Shown: positions 45,301 through 58,226, numbered from the stretch's first letter. The stretch: DNA of 64,000 nucleotides from Polytrichum commune (GCA_950295325.1 OX485804.1:44256429-44320428); one strand, 5' to 3'. Translations and numbers: made by a program. Notes: generated by a model not told the origin, from the sequence alone.

Positions 45301-48300
45301 ACCCGTTGACCTCAGGAATGAGACACAATTTTATGAATGTTGAGCTAGCATTTGCAGGGTCCCACACAGCTGAGACCCACTTCCAGATAGATAATAATGT
45401 TTGGCAGAAGTTTCCTCCACAGATAGAAAAGAGGTCAAGGTAGTTTCAACCAAGTTTCATAATTGTGTTGACCTTATGGATTTGCTAAAACAAATTGGAA
45501 TTTCCCGTTAAAAATTTCAGACACGTTATGGGGCTCGAGAACTGAAAGTGGCCAATGCAGGTGCTTCTACCGCACGGACAGAGAGATTTGTGAATTTCTT
45601 GCTACCATTAGATTTTTAGGCTTTATAAGGTATGTTGGCATGCTTTATCCCTCCATTCATAACAAAATCACTCCTTGTCCATCGATTATGTGAAAGAGGG
45701 CCTCCTTCCTTTGGAAACTTTGGCTGGGCAAATATGAGAACATCATCTACCTGATTGCCATGGATGGAAGGCTGCAAACACCGAGGGATGGAACACCCCT
45801 GTCTCCAAAAGCCCTCCATACTCGTCGGGTTTCCTCGTCGCCACTGGCGAGAAAGTCGTCATGATTCCCCCCTCATAGAACCTCCCTTTCGGTCCGACGC
45901 CTTCAGGAAAGAAACCCCAACACGTGCTCGCTGGATGCACACGCAAGTATTTACCAATGTTTTCATTCTTGAGCCCGCTGTTGAGCAGCAATGGTGGTGT
46001 CATCAACGCCCCGCACGCCACCACAACCGCCCTCGCTTTGATGAACAACGAAACCCCCACACTACCCTCATTGTTATCACCCCGCCTCATTTTCGCCAAA
46101 ACTCCTCGCACTCTCCTTGATTTCTTCCCATTCCCATTCGGGTTCTCGGCCCGCAGTGGCAACTCCTATATAATAGGCAGGGGTCAGCATTTTAAGCAGT
46201 CGATTTAGAGCTGAGATTCAAATCATTAGAACTTCTGATGAGAAGAATATACTGTTATAATAAGAAAATGTTATCTTATTATAAGATATTACAGGAAAAT
46301 ATTTATAACAAGTTCTTAGGAAATTTCTGGAGAGCTGGAGGGTCTGCACGCTGACCCATGTTTAAGAAATTTTGCTGATTATAAATTCTCCAAACACCTT
46401 TTGGAGGTCCAAAACTTTCATGATTTAGATACTTGAAGTGTCAATTGGATTCCTCTCAATGTCCTCTGTCTACACATGTTGAAAGTCATCACATAATAAC
46501 AGGTCATGAACTCTTACGTATATTGTAGGAATTAATAAGAAGCTGTTCTAGAATAAAAAGAAGGGTTGCTACCCCGGGGTTCTCAGCATCATCATCGTGC
46601 AGGACGCGCTCCACACTGCAATTCGAGAACACGACCGCATTGTTTGTACGCACGGCGTCCACGAGCCACGTCTCGGCCGTCGATTGCTTCTTCCCCGTCG
46701 GACAGCCGTAGCTGCACCAGCCGCAGTAGTGGTCGGAGGCGCAGTTCCGATCTAAGGTGCCGTGACGAAACCCAAGTTTCTCCGCGCCCTCTTGCAAGAC
46801 GAGGTTCTGCGGGCTATGTTGATCGACCGCCGGCTGCACAGAGAGCCGCTCCCATACCGCTTGCATCGCCCGGTCATACCTCTCAGTCTTGAACAAGCCC
46901 AGGCCGTGACCCGTCGCCCACTCATCACGCACGTTGTCCGGCGTCTTGAAACACACCGACCAGTTCACGGCCGTGCCGCCCCCGAGGACGCGGCCGGCGA
47001 TAAGCGCCACCCCACCGTCATCGGTTGCTAGCGTCCCGCCCTTCTCATACATCTGGAGCATGCCCGGACCTTCGAGCGACGTAATGTCGCCCGCGGCAAA
47101 ATAAGGGCCTCTCTCTAGGACAATCACTTTGAGCCCTTGCTTCGACAATGTTGCCGCCATGACACCACCACCGGCACCCGATCCGACAATCACCACGTCA
47201 CATTGGATTCCAATGTCGATGGGATTTGTACTCTCTTTTATTGTTGTTGCTGTTGTGGTGGTGGTGGTAGTGTTACTCCCGCTGCTGCTTTCAGTGGCTA
47301 ACTGTCGCAAGTCGTCGAAATTCTCAATGAGAGAGCAGCCAGCACTGGTGAGGAGTTGCTTCAGTTCGCCCTCACCCGTGGCAGCGGCGACTTTGATGTC
47401 AATGTGTTTGTCTCCGAGTGGTCTTTGAATTTGTTCGTAGGAGCCCGGTGGTCTGCTCTTCACAACAGGGTCTGGACCAGCGTATCCAATCGCCTTCCAA
47501 GCTGGATTTTCCCCATTTTCATCAAGCTGACGGTTCCGGAGAGATCATAGAGACTGTTAGCTTGAAAAACTATGGACCGTAAAAAAACACCCACAAAAAC
47601 GCTATAACATTGACTGGTAACAAACCAATCAATTGTTTGATATTAACAATTCAGCACAGTGAGCAGAAGAGCCCGGGGTGGCAATTCTCTGTATTAAAAC
47701 AGCTGTTTCTAAAACAGTTTGAATGTCTCTGCTGGAATGATGATTTGTTACAACTCAAAGAGGAGCAACATGCTAGGACAGAGGCAGGGCATTGGGAGGG
47801 ATTCATTGTTACCATTTGCGTCTGAGAATGAGAAGGTTTACACTTTCAGATATTGTTTATAGAACTATTTAGAAAAAATTCTTCAACTGCAGGGGTAACC
47901 AACATCCATCCACACACCCTAGGTATTTATGTTCACTTCTAAGAAAATTCACAAAAATTCTTAGGATTTATAGTCTTAAATATGCTTATAATACGAAAGC
48001 AGCTCCAAAATAATGCTTATGCTTACAAATGTCTTGGCAGCTCCAAACCAGGTTCTCAAACACACCGACCCCTGCGGGTGCTACAGATAGTTGCCACCTC
48101 GGACACAAGGGGAGGACTCATTTCCTGGAGCATTTGATAAGAAAAGAAAAGAAAAATAAAACATAAGTTTGATTACCTACAGACGTGAATTTGAGCCCGT
48201 TCGCTTTATACTGAACAAGTGAGGTACTTGTAACAGCGTCAGGTGTCATGCCTACCTTTCAGGAGCATCTGGTCAAGATGAAGCGGCAGAGTTATGTAAG

Positions 48301-50667
48301 CATGTGAAATTGGGTGTACCATCAGGGATGTATGTGTAGGTGATGCAAACCTTGGAATAAAAGGCCCATCCTGTGACAGACTTGAAGACCTTGAACATTG
48401 CTTGAAGAGGCTGGAGGGAGCTCTGTGACCATCCCTGCAGAATTCTCTCTCTCTTTGCAACGCTGAGACGTGCAAAGGTTGGAAAGAAAGGGTACTGTGG
48501 GCTCAAGGTGACTACGCCAGCCAACAATCCCAACAGGAGAGTGCCCCATCCTGTGGAAAGGAGTCCTATCGCCCCGAGAAGCTTTTCTAATCTTTCGGGC
48601 CTCACCGCAGATTCCAATACAGCTGCAATCTGCAGCAGGAGTTGCCACATCATCATCATCATCATCTATCATAGACAAGGTAGAGTAAAGAAGTTTCACA
48701 AGAAATTTGTGAGGAAGGAGGCTGTAATTTGGATTTGCTAATCATCTTGTACTAAGTCACGTGTTTGATATCTTAGGAGAAGTGGACTCAACAAAGACAA
48801 CACCTGCCCACCACTGACAACCCTGAAGGGGGAGACCACACGCATTCCAAACGCTACACTGATTCTACAAATGTGTGGGGGAGGGATAAGTGTGTGTGCA
48901 AAATTAGTGAAGGTGATATTATATTTCTTTAGGCTATGAAATTATTGCCACCAAAAGATCTAGGAAGCAATGTTCATCTTGGCATTATTCACTGAAAGTA
49001 TTCTTTTTATCACTCTACAAGCACCTTAGAGCATGTATGCAGTAAGCACCTTAGAGCATTATGGCAGTATGTCATATGATAAGAACACCGTTCCATGAGT
49101 ATTAGAAAGAGAACACATGCTTGACCCTGCCTTATGCAGAGACCACACACGTTTGAAAATGCCGGTTTCAAAACAAATTTTAGTAATCCAAGGTAAAAGA
49201 ATTTCAGCCTTGACATGTGCCCTTAAAACTGTTGTCTTGGATCGGAGTTGAAATGGGACGATTCCACCCAATAAAAGAGAGACCAACCTTGAAACCAAGC
49301 TACTCAAAGTGAGGCACATGTCAAGGCCAAATTCTTTCACCTTGGATTACCAAACTCCATTTTGAGAGCAGCGTTTTCAAATGTGTTTGGCCTCCCCTTC
49401 AGTAATGTTTATGATTCTGAACTCCACATTCTCCATGGAATACTCAGAGACCAGATGTTCAGTTACAAGATCAAAGTGAAAGCACGCAGGCTATAAATAT
49501 GATTGGAAGTAGACTGAGATTCCCGGTCAGAGTCAGTCACACTAAACTTGACCCAAATAATCTGAAGGAAGAAAAAACGAAAGGAAATTGCAACGGCAAG
49601 TCCTCAATTGAGTCACTGAAGGCTCACAAGAAGCTGTGAGGAAGAGAGACGGTTTTGCTTGAAACATTGTGAGTAGATTCAAGTTTCACTCCTCTGTATC
49701 ATGTATAGAGTAGTAGTCCCCCTCCTTTCGGAACAAAACCTTGCTAATCCTTCCAAGTTCCTCAATCGACATGCACCTCTCTAATCCTTTCTGCGTTACT
49801 CCAACTTTTCCATAAAATACTCAGCGACCAGATCTTACGAGATCAATATATAGGAAGGCAGGCACGGTATGATTCTGATTGTAAGTAGACTGAGATTGCC
49901 GGTCTGGGTTAGTCAGCCACACTATATATGCTTGAATCTACCTTGGTGACAGAAAAACCAAAGAAAATTGCAAAGGCAACTCAGAAAAAGCGGATGGGTG
50001 GACCACTCCATGGCCGAATTTGGGCACGAAACTTACGGAATCGGGCCAAGCAAATGAGCATCGAATCATCGCTATATGGGATTTCTTCACCCAAATTGGC
50101 GCACCCACATACATAATCAATGCACTAGCTGAAGGCGGCGAACTTACTATGCGCCTTGAACCAAGGAGTTGTACCTTGGGTGACCTTAAACCCACTCCAT
50201 GGCCGAATTTGCATGCCAAACTTATGGAATCAGCCCGAGCAAATGAGAATTGTGAATCATAAGTAATTGGGTCTTGTACACTCGAATTGGCACATCCACA
50301 GGAAGCATCAATACACTTGCTTAGAATGGGGTGAACTTACAACGTCAATGATACCCTCGTCCGAGGCTTTGAGTGCATAGAATTTGCGGATGTCGTCCTT
50401 GGACACCCCGGGTGCACACTGGAATTCCTCCTCGCCGTCTTTGAAAATGGGCGGCGGGAGGGAGGGTATGATGGTATCGCAGATGGCAGTAAGCACTTCG
50501 AATTGGACGGCGGTAAAGTGGTGTGCACGGCTGGGTCTCCATGTCGACAACAATGGATGTCCTTGTAATTGTTGTTTTTTCTTTTCATCGCCAAGCTTAA
50601 CCTCCGGAGTCTGCTTTTTGTTGTTACTGGCGATGTGCCCAGATTCTCCATCCATGGCGACGAGCAA
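42337..50667 (-). CDS. Long-chain fatty alcohol oxidase (FAO type, GMC oxidoreductase)
   Basis: Six exons, 50341-50667, 48351-48629, 46573-47526, 45751-46165, 43921-44169 and 42337-42629, join in phase to about 838 aa. FAO-type enzymes use FAD and O2 to turn long-chain alcohols into aldehydes in membranes. Seen: [20 protein letters not shown] then [15 protein letters not shown] (N-terminal FAO signature), a hydrophobic segment in exon 2 ([20 protein letters not shown]), the FAD dinucleotide fold at about 310-340 ([20 protein letters not shown] then VIVLERG), [28 protein letters not shown] (about 471), [20 protein letters not shown], and the GMC C-terminal domain with HQLGSCRMG (His about 770) and [23 protein letters not shown] linker precedes the FAD fold. 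Family members are about 720-760 aa; the excess is low complexity. A second in-frame ATG four codons downstream could be the start. Confidence 0.92.
43125..43265 (+). repeat. Dispersed repeat D2, copy 3 (truncated, oxidase intron 5)
   Basis: GAGAGGGACCAAACAAGGGG, TTTTCTATTAAGAGCTCATT and TGGGTGAAACTCCT match the left third of the D2 copies at 39885 and 44205. The rest is missing. Confidence 0.55.
44205..44560 (+). repeat. Dispersed repeat D2, copy 4 (oxidase intron 4)
   Basis: CTATTAAGAGCGCATGAGCA, GGACCTCCTGTTGTCATCCC, CCTATGCAAGGCGCCTGGCC and ACAAGCTAGAAA are colinear with 39885-40215. Inserted in the intron and antisense to the gene. Confidence 0.6.
45055..45165 (+). mobile_element. 5S-headed element, 5'-truncated copy 4 (tail only)
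   Basis: TATAATTCTCGCAGTGCCCG, then AGATAAAGCAAAACCATAATT and GTGGCAGCATCAAAGGCATC, match the tail end of the copies at 5, 29 and 32 kb. No 5S-like head is present upstream. It lies in intron 4 of the oxidase gene. Truncation at the 5' side is what incomplete reverse transcription gives. Confidence 0.45.
49430..50300. repeat. Two diverged duplications in oxidase intron 1
   Basis: About 49437-49560 and 49815-49935 share ATACTCAGNGACCAGATNTT, AAGTAGACTGAGATT and CCGGTC..GTCAG. About 50007-50105 and 50200-50300 share CCATGGCCGAATTTG, AAACTTANGGAATC and CAAATGAG, with AATTGGCNCANCCACA. The second pair ends just before the exon 1 donor (50340). No transcript feature is suggested. Confidence 0.6.
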
Positions 50668-51635
50668 TCTCCAGGGAATTGCGAGTTATAAGGAATTGCT
50701 AAATCACCACATGACGGTGATGTCGGCAAGCTGCTTCCTGTTGGCAAGATGATAAAGGAACTAGACAAGATGAGTCTTCCAATAGCGGCTAAAATTGGGA
50801 GAGCAATCAAAGCCAATTTACCAAAACGCCTCAAGTAAGTTAGTATACTCCGAAAAACAAAAGATAGCGGCAACGGGCTATTAGTCAACGAAAAGCCTAC
50901 GAATATGATATAACCAGGAACATCCAAAATTAGCAAATCGCGTGAACTTAGCTCCACCTCACCCCATCTAATTATTGAATTGAAAACATAGAAAAGTAAC
51001 TGAGACTCGCGAGTTACCAAATTGATAGCATGTCAATTGATAGCTGAAATGCGTAAAACTCTCAGGTAAGCTATGTAAGTGAGTGATCTACAAAACTCCG
51101 GAGGATGGTGTTGCCAACTAAAAGATGCTCAAAAGGAAGATGGAAATCTTGAAGGTAAATTACCCCATGACGGGTGATGTGAGTCTCTCAACCGCAACAA
51201 GGGAGCTTCCTCGCGAGATAACGGAACCAGATAAGATTTCTTCCGTCAGCTAAATTGGGAGAGAAAAGTATTTAAAGTAAATCAATTTTGCAAATGTAAA
51301 TAATAATTTCTTCGACTCTAAGAAACAAAAGATAAACCCTGCTTCGAGACGAAAATCCCACGATAATATAATCAGAAGCACCCAAATTTAGGAAATCCCG
51401 TAAACTTAGCTTCACCGAACACCATCTTTTTGGATTGAGGACAAAAATCTCAACTAAGTTACTCACGTCATATACTTAAGGAGCGGGCTACCGAATTGAT
51501 AGCCGAAATGCGTAGACTCTCAGGTAATAAATTATGTATGTGATCTATAAAACCCCCGGGATGATGCAGCTAACTCAAAGATGCCCAACAGGAAGATGGC
51601 GTGCAAGCATCATCAATGGCGTCATCAATGGCTTC
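50668..51635. promoter_or_regulatory. Upstream region of the oxidase gene
   Basis: No other gene. Two diverged units (about 50690-51060 and 51110-51530) share CTCAGGTAANNTATGTA, ATCTACAAAACTCC-like and TTCCAATAGCGGCTAAAATT-like phrases with GTGAACTTAGCTCCACC/GTAAACTTAGCTTCACC. The promoter therefore sits in duplicated DNA. No TATA box was assigned. Confidence 0.35.
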
Positions 51636-51639
51636 AAGT

Positions 51640-53210
51640 TTCACCCAAACTTCCACCCTAAACCCAAGCTGATGCACTTTCAATTTCACTACTTCTTGCA
51701 AACAAATCATTGCAACACCCACAAGAAAACACCGAGTGCCGAAACCATAGACAGAGCGTGTTCCACAACTCACAAACGTCCGATGACATGCAAGTGCTGA
51801 GATTTGCACACAAGTTCAAGTTCATACGCACCGACCCTCGATTGCTTTCTAGGCACACAAACCCATTGAATTTCAATCCAAAATTCCACATCCGAGCTGC
51901 TGATGATTGATGTTCTTACACCATTCCCAACACTGCCACTGCTTCCAGAAAAACAAACCATCGCAACACCCATAAAAACATTCTATGCCAAACAACCCAA
52001 ACCGCCCAAAGTGCTCACTCACACTCATCCACAACCCACAAACTATCTAAATGCCCCTAAAAAAAACCCTGCACTCACTCCTGAGAACCACACAAGAAGT
52101 ACAAGACACGCACCGCTTTTCCTACATATTCCTACCCATTAAATTTCCACTCAAAAGTCCACATCCCAGCTGATGATGATGATGATGAAGTTCTCCCACC
52201 ATCCTCAACATTTCTACAGCTTGCAGAAACAATAAACTATTGCTGCACCCATGCAAACACCCAATGCCGAAACAAACTCACTCATCCACAACCCTCGAAC
52301 TAACTAAATCCCCCCCCCCCCAAAAAAAAAGCCTTTCAATCACTACTGAGAAACACACAAGAAGTTCAACTCACGCACCGATTTCCTACATGTTCCTATC
52401 CACTGAAATTCTTACCCAAAATTCCAGATCCGAGCTAATGATGTTCTACCACCATCCCCAATCTTCCTACTGCGTGCACACATCGTCACAACATCCATAA
52501 AAACACTCAATGCGGAAACAACCCAAACCGCCCCAAATGCTCACTCACATTCATCCACAAACTAACCGAATCCCCCCGGTCCCCCCTAAAAAAACCTTTC
52601 AATCTTACTGAAAACCACACAAGAAGTTCAAGACACGCACCGAATTTCCTACATGTTCCTACCCATTGGATTTCCACCCGAAAGTCCACATCCCAGCTGA
52701 CGACGATGTTCTTCCACCATCCTCAACACTCCTACTAATTTCCTACACGTTCCTACCCATTGGATTTCCACCCGAAAGTCCACATCCCAGCTGAAGACGA
52801 TGTTCTTCCACCATCCTCAACACTCCTACTGCTAGCGTAAAAAGAAACCCATCGCAACACCCATAAAAACATCCAATGCCCCAAACAACCTCCCAAAAAA
52901 TCATTCAATTACTCCTGAAAGCGTACAAGGAGTTCAAGACACGCACCCAATTTCCTACATATTCCCACCCATTGAATTTCCACCCAAAAGTCCACATCCG
53001 AGCTGATAATGTCCTCTCACCATCCTCAACATTCCTACTGATTGCAACAAAAACAGACATCGCAACACCCGAAAAACACACTCAATGGCAAACTCACACT
53101 CATCCACAACCCACAAACTAACAAAATCCCCCTCTCCCCCTCCCCCCCAAAAGCACCTTTCAATCACTACTGAAGGCATACAAAAAGTTCAAGACACGCA
53201 CCGAGTGTGA
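51640..53210. repeat. Tandem array, unit about 266 bp, about six copies
   Basis: The anchor phrase CCCATTGGATTTCCACCC, followed by CACATCCCAGCTGA, recurs at about 51862, 52132, 52398, 52665, 52755 and 52968 (spacings 270, 266, 267, 90 and 213), with a further weak unit near 51650. Each unit also holds CATCGCAACACCCATAAAAA, CACTCATCCACAACCCACAA, a (C)n run and ACAAGAAGTTCAAGACACGC. Composition is C-rich and T-poor on the plus strand. It lies about 1 kb upstream of the oxidase start. Confidence 0.8.
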
Positions 53211-53970
53211 GCAAGCAAGCTTGCCCGCCTCAATAGAGTAAAACTGTGTAAGCAACCGCCTAGCCCAAGCCTCAAAAATCTCTGTCGTCCTCCTCCCTAC
53301 TCTCCCGCTGAGTTTTTTGAGCTCCAAAGACTGTGAGGAAGCTTGGCCCAGCGACTTGGAAGCAATACCTAGTGTTTGTGACTTCGATGTAAGTACGTGC
53401 TACTTCTAAGTTAGATGATGATGTACTATGTTGTAATTTACTTACCAGCATATACTTACAAGGTGCTCAACCAAAAAAAAAAAAAAAACAAACAAACAAA
53501 GTTCTACCTATCTACCTACCGTATCGGCGAAAGTACTACCTGCCGTATCGGCTAAAGTTCTACCTGCCGTATCGGCGAAAGTACTACTTTCCGCTGCCGC
53601 TGGGCACCTGAATCAACTTGAAGAGAGGTGCAGAGAGAGAGAAAGAGAGTGAGTTGAGCGTCTCTGCAAGCAAGCAGCAATAATGCTGCGACGCAAACGC
53701 AAAAATCACTCTTAATCAAGTTACTTCATGAAGTACTCGTCGATTTAAGGAAGGAATTTGTAAGTACTTGAACTTGTTAACTTACCGGAGGAACGGTGAG
53801 CGTCGCCTGAGATGATTTGTGAGTCGTTGTGCACAGACAGACAGACAGACAGACAGACAGACCGAGGAATGGATGGATGGAAGAATGAATGCATGGATGA
53901 ATGGATGACCATGCGGCACCTTTTGGTGGGTGGATATTTTTTAATGCTCATTCCTTCTTGAGTCCTCTCT
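53211..53970. other. No gene; simple repeats
   Basis: Contains an (A)n run near 53471, a triplicated ACCTGCCGTATCGGCNAAAGT block (53513-53590), (CAGA)n at 53835-53862 and GGATGGATGAATG runs at 53868-53906. The same GGATGGATG plus CATGNGGC(A/G)CCTTTTGG motif recurs at 55000-55075 and 55480-55545. Confidence 0.5.
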
Positions 53971-53971
53971 G

Positions 53972-54474
53972 AGGACCATTTCACACACGAGACTGAGAGC
54001 CCGTGACCATTACACTTCAAGCACTCTCACTGGTGGAAAAGGCGGAGCCGGTCCAAGTTCGCTTCACACTACGCTTGAGGGACCAACGGAGTCCGTGAAT
54101 GCAAGATGGGTGTACAGTCTACACGGATTCCTACATGGCATCAAATGGATCATGTTTCATGGTCACTTGGACTATTTTCAAAAACCACCTCTTGGAGGTA
54201 GGCTTAACACAAAACCGGGAGACCATGGCACTCCGAATGCTCACAACCGTTGATTTATTCTATTTTATCATGTGTGAGGACCCGCATGAATAGAAATTCA
54301 TTGAAATAGCATTTGGTTGAGGGCCCGGCCACATGTGACTTCACACTACACTTGAGGATCCATGACCGCACTACATGATTTTGGAGGCGTGTCGGGACGG
54401 CCTTTGGACACTTTCTTTTGGGCTCTCACAATTTCATGGTCACGGCTCTCGGCCCGTGTGTGAAGTGGCCCTGA
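53972..54474. mobile_element. MITE family A, copy 3
   Basis: Ends AGGACCATTTCACACACGAG and, complemented, TCAGGGCCACTTCACACACG. It is very similar to 37347-37858 over its whole length, so movement was fairly recent. Confidence 0.75.
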
Positions 54475-54622
54475 GTGTGATGATCATCGTCCCACGTTCT
54501 TCAGTCGGTTTTTAAAGCAGATGCGCACGTGTGTCATGTCGCCACTGGTTTAGAGGACGCACATCATACCTGTAGCCAAATCATTTGGCGACATGTGGCC
54601 AGCACCATGCTTACGTAGAGGA

Positions 54623-55545
54623 CTACACTGAATATGATATTTTATCGTCCTATGGTATTTAATGTCAATATGGGAACTTTTCAGATGACACTTCTAAAGA
54701 ATAAGATCACAAATACTGTCATGGATGATGGATGAGTTCATCCATTGGCCAAAACCCTACCTTCTCTTGTCACCAACTTGTGCTGAAATATCGTCACGGA
54801 TGGTCGAAATTTGGATGAAAAATCACTTAGTAAGTGAAAGTAATTGCAACACTGTAAATCTAGAATCCTCAAAAAAATTCACAAGGAACGACAAATGATG
54901 TTGGGATAGCGTTTAGTGTTGGTGACACTATGCCGCGGTTTACAATTAGTATTGAGCAAGGCACTTAGAATTGGTGACATTAAATATCATATTTAGTGTA
55001 CATGAATGGGTGGATGGGTGGATGAATGGATGGATGGATAAATGATGAGGAGGACCATGTGGCACCTTTTGCTTGCGTAGAGGACTACACTGAATATGAT
55101 ATTTTATCGTCCTATGGTATTTAATGTTGATATGGGAACTTTTCGGATGACACTTCTAAAGAATAAGTTCACAAATACTGTCATGGATGATGGATGAGTT
55201 CATCCATTGGCCGAAACCCTACCTTCTCTTGTCAGCAACTTGTGCTGAAATATCATCATGGAAGATTGAAATTCGGATGAAAGTTCACTTAGTAAGTGAA
55301 AGTAATTGCAACACTATAAATCTATAATCCCCAAAAAAATTCACAAGGAACGACAAATGATGTTGGGATAACGTTGAGTGTTGGTGACACTATGCCGCGG
55401 TTTACAATTAGTATTGAGCAAGGCACTTAGAATTGGTGACATTAAATATCATATTTAGTGTACGTGAATGGGTGGGTGGGTGGATGAATGGATGGATGGA
55501 TAAATGATGGGGAGGACCATGTGGCGCCTTTTGGTGGGTGGATGG
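54623..55545 (+). mobile_element. Tandem pair of P1 MITEs on a 462-bp duplication
   Basis: P1 copies at 54623-55001 and 55085-55463 each start CTACACTGAATATGATATTT and end ATTAAATATCATATTTAGTG. Each is preceded by CTTNCGTAGAGGA and followed by GAATGGGTGG..GGATGGATAAATGATG and GGACCATGTGGC. Because flanks repeat with the element, this is a segmental tandem duplication and not two insertions. Confidence 0.8.
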
Positions 55546-57238
55546 CTTCTCAATGCTCTTTCGCACTCATTTTCTCTTGCGTCCTCTTGGATAGGCATGA
55601 TCATCCCAACTTTCATAGCTGGCTTTCAAAGCAATTTCGTACATGTGTTAAGTCGTCACTAGTTATGAGGAGGCATGTTATAACTTGTAGCCACACACTT
55701 TTGGTGCCCATGTAGCTAGCACCATGCATAGATAGATAATCGCATGAATGGGTGCATCGGTAGATGTATGAATGGTGTATGTGTGCATATTGTAAACTCA
55801 TCCATCATGGATGAAGGAATTCTAATACAATCAAGTCCCCTACAAGGTTGTGGGCCGATTCATTTTCAAATGAACCCCGTTCTACTGATGCGGGATCTCT
55901 AATGTTATTTTCATAGTCAAATCCTCTCGACCTAGACATTTACAAACTGTAAAATGGTTCATTACGTTTTACTTTTATAGTGGAACAGTTTACGTAGACA
56001 ACATGAATCCTAGACGTGCACCCTTGGCGGGGAGTCACACCATATCTCATTTATTCTATTAGGTACGCCATGTACTAAGTTATGTATACAAGATTGCCAC
56101 AACTTGCATCGCAATTATTACAACAAAGACTATTGTACTCTGAAAAAAGCTACACCGATATGTGCAATCAAGTCGCCCCATACTATCATATCGACATTCC
56201 ACACTATTTTGAATATGTATTACCACAATAACAAAACAAACATAAATAGTTATGTTTTTACTATGGTTTCTATGTGGATGGATACACAAAGTCATAAGTT
56301 TTTGTGTTCTGATTTCGACCCCAAGTAATTTGTATGGGTAAAAGAGCCAACACCTCCATGAAGAAAACCTGATTGCACATACCATTGTAGAATGTCAAAC
56401 AAAACCAACTTCAGGTGTGTGGCCCTGTTGTGGACACTTATAATGGCACATACAATTTTGACCAATGGATCTACAAGGGAATTCTCTCATCCAATAAGTA
56501 AATTGTGAATCGTAAAAATTGTCATTGAGATTTTTAGAAACTAAGTAGAGTGGAAAAGTAGGCAAAGGCCATGAAGCTTTGCAAACTTACGGCCTCTATT
56601 GACCTGAAAACAAGTTGTTTGCATGGCGAATGAAAGGCGAAAGTGGCTTTCCGGGCCTACTTTCTCCTCTTGCCAAAAAGCTTCGGAATAACATGTTTTT
56701 TTACCCATGCTACTTTCTTAACATACATGAGTTATTATATAGCACAATAATAAGTGTAGAATACGACAATATCATCCACACCAATAAAGTTTCAACCAAA
56801 CCTCAATTGAAAGACACACTTTTCATTTCAAAATAAAGAGGTGGTCAACAACATGAGAGAATTGTCGCATATGTGCGAACTTCTCATTCTTCCTCCATTG
56901 TAAGTGCTTTGAAATGTTATGCTCATATTATGTAATCCGGAGGCCCCTATTCTTTAGTCAATTTAACACCGGAATTAGCTTCAAATATCCCAAATTAGTG
57001 CAATCAAAGTCGTTTGAGATGAATTTGCCACAGAGTTATAGGGGGTCAAGTTTTTATGTTGGATGGATGAGAGATACATGTGTATGCTACAATTTTTTTA
57101 CAATGTGGTCAACGTGGCCCTCTTCAAAGTCAACTTCCTCTTACAATTGTGTTGGCCATCAATGCTCCATATTTGGAGCATTAAGCCATGCACACCTCCA
57201 TGTGGGGGGGGGTGAGGGGGAGGAGTTCAGACCTTGTA
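55546..57238. other. No gene seen
   Basis: Short ORFs only, none with a domain. A G-rich run sits at 57204-57228. Confidence 0.4.
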
Positions 57239-57239
57239 C

Positions 57240-58020
57240 AGCCACTAGCCCACGGACTTTTTTGGCTAGCGGTTAACCCAATAACTAAGGGTTATGGCTG
57301 AAAATGCTATTTGAAAAAGAAATGGGCTAGCCTAGCTATAGCTAGATCGAGGCCTGAAAATTTTGGGCTAGCCCAACTAGCTACGAGCTAGCTAAAGATA
57401 GGTCAACTAGCTCAATCGGCTCAAGCTAGATTAGGTAGCCAAGTTGCATGGAAAGCAACATTGCAGTTAGACTTGTAACATATGACGATACATATGAGGA
57501 ATTGCAGATAGAGGATGATGACGGTTCATTGGTAGAGAATGGCAAGCAACATGAATTAGACATCAATGACGATGAGTGATTTCAACTAATATGAAATATG
57601 ATTGTATTGATAAAATGACGCATCCTTGAATTCAACATATGAGCTAGTTGAGCTAGCTTTTTAGGTCAGCTAGCCAAGCTATATGGCTAGATCGAGGGCT
57701 TGAAAAATATGGGCTAGCCCAACTATGGCTACATCGAGGCCTGAAAAATATGGGCAAGCCCAACTGGGGCTAGATCAAGGCCTGAAATATATGGGCTAGC
57801 CCAACTATTGCTAGATCGAGGCATGAAAAATATGGGTGAGCCCAACTACGGCTAGATCAGGGCCTAAAAAAATGGGCTAGCCCAGCTATATAGCTAGATC
57901 GAGGGCCTAAAAAATTTGGGCTAGCCTAGCTGTGGCTAGATCAAGGCCTGGAAAATACAGGCTAGCCCAGATATTGCTAAATCAAGGCCTGAAAATATGG
58001 GCTAGCCCAACTAACTAATG
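57240..58020. repeat. GGGCTAGCCC minisatellite with an acidic coding scrap
   Basis: About ten units of 40-57 bp contain GCTAGATCGAGGCCTGAAAA then TATGGGCTAGCCCAACTA; TGGGCTAGCCCA is a 12-bp palindrome. Between two parts of the array, 57477-57579 is open on the plus strand and reads TYDDTYEELQIEDDDGSLVE then NGKQHELDINDDE and a stop. This is an acidic tail of the kind found after hAT dimerisation domains, but too short to assign. Confidence 0.65.
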
Positions 58021-58226
58021 GGTTGTTAAAGGTCTAGAGGAGTTTCACAATTTTATCATTTTACCATTTTCACCAACTTGGTTGGCACTTGAAAGAGTGT
58101 CCTACAACAACGATTGTAAAACAACCCTAAGAACTTCCTCTTACAATTGTCAACCCTAAAGTGGAAAGTCATACCATACTGCGTAGGCCAATTCCACACC
58201 AACGTGTGCATTAACATTAACATTAA

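Noticed and set aside
45210-45443. 77-codon ORF in an oxidase intron
   Set aside because: No domain, opposite strand to the gene, and no splice support.
46566-47428. Plus-strand Arg/Pro-rich ORFs
   Set aside because: Antisense shadows of the oxidase FAD-domain exon.
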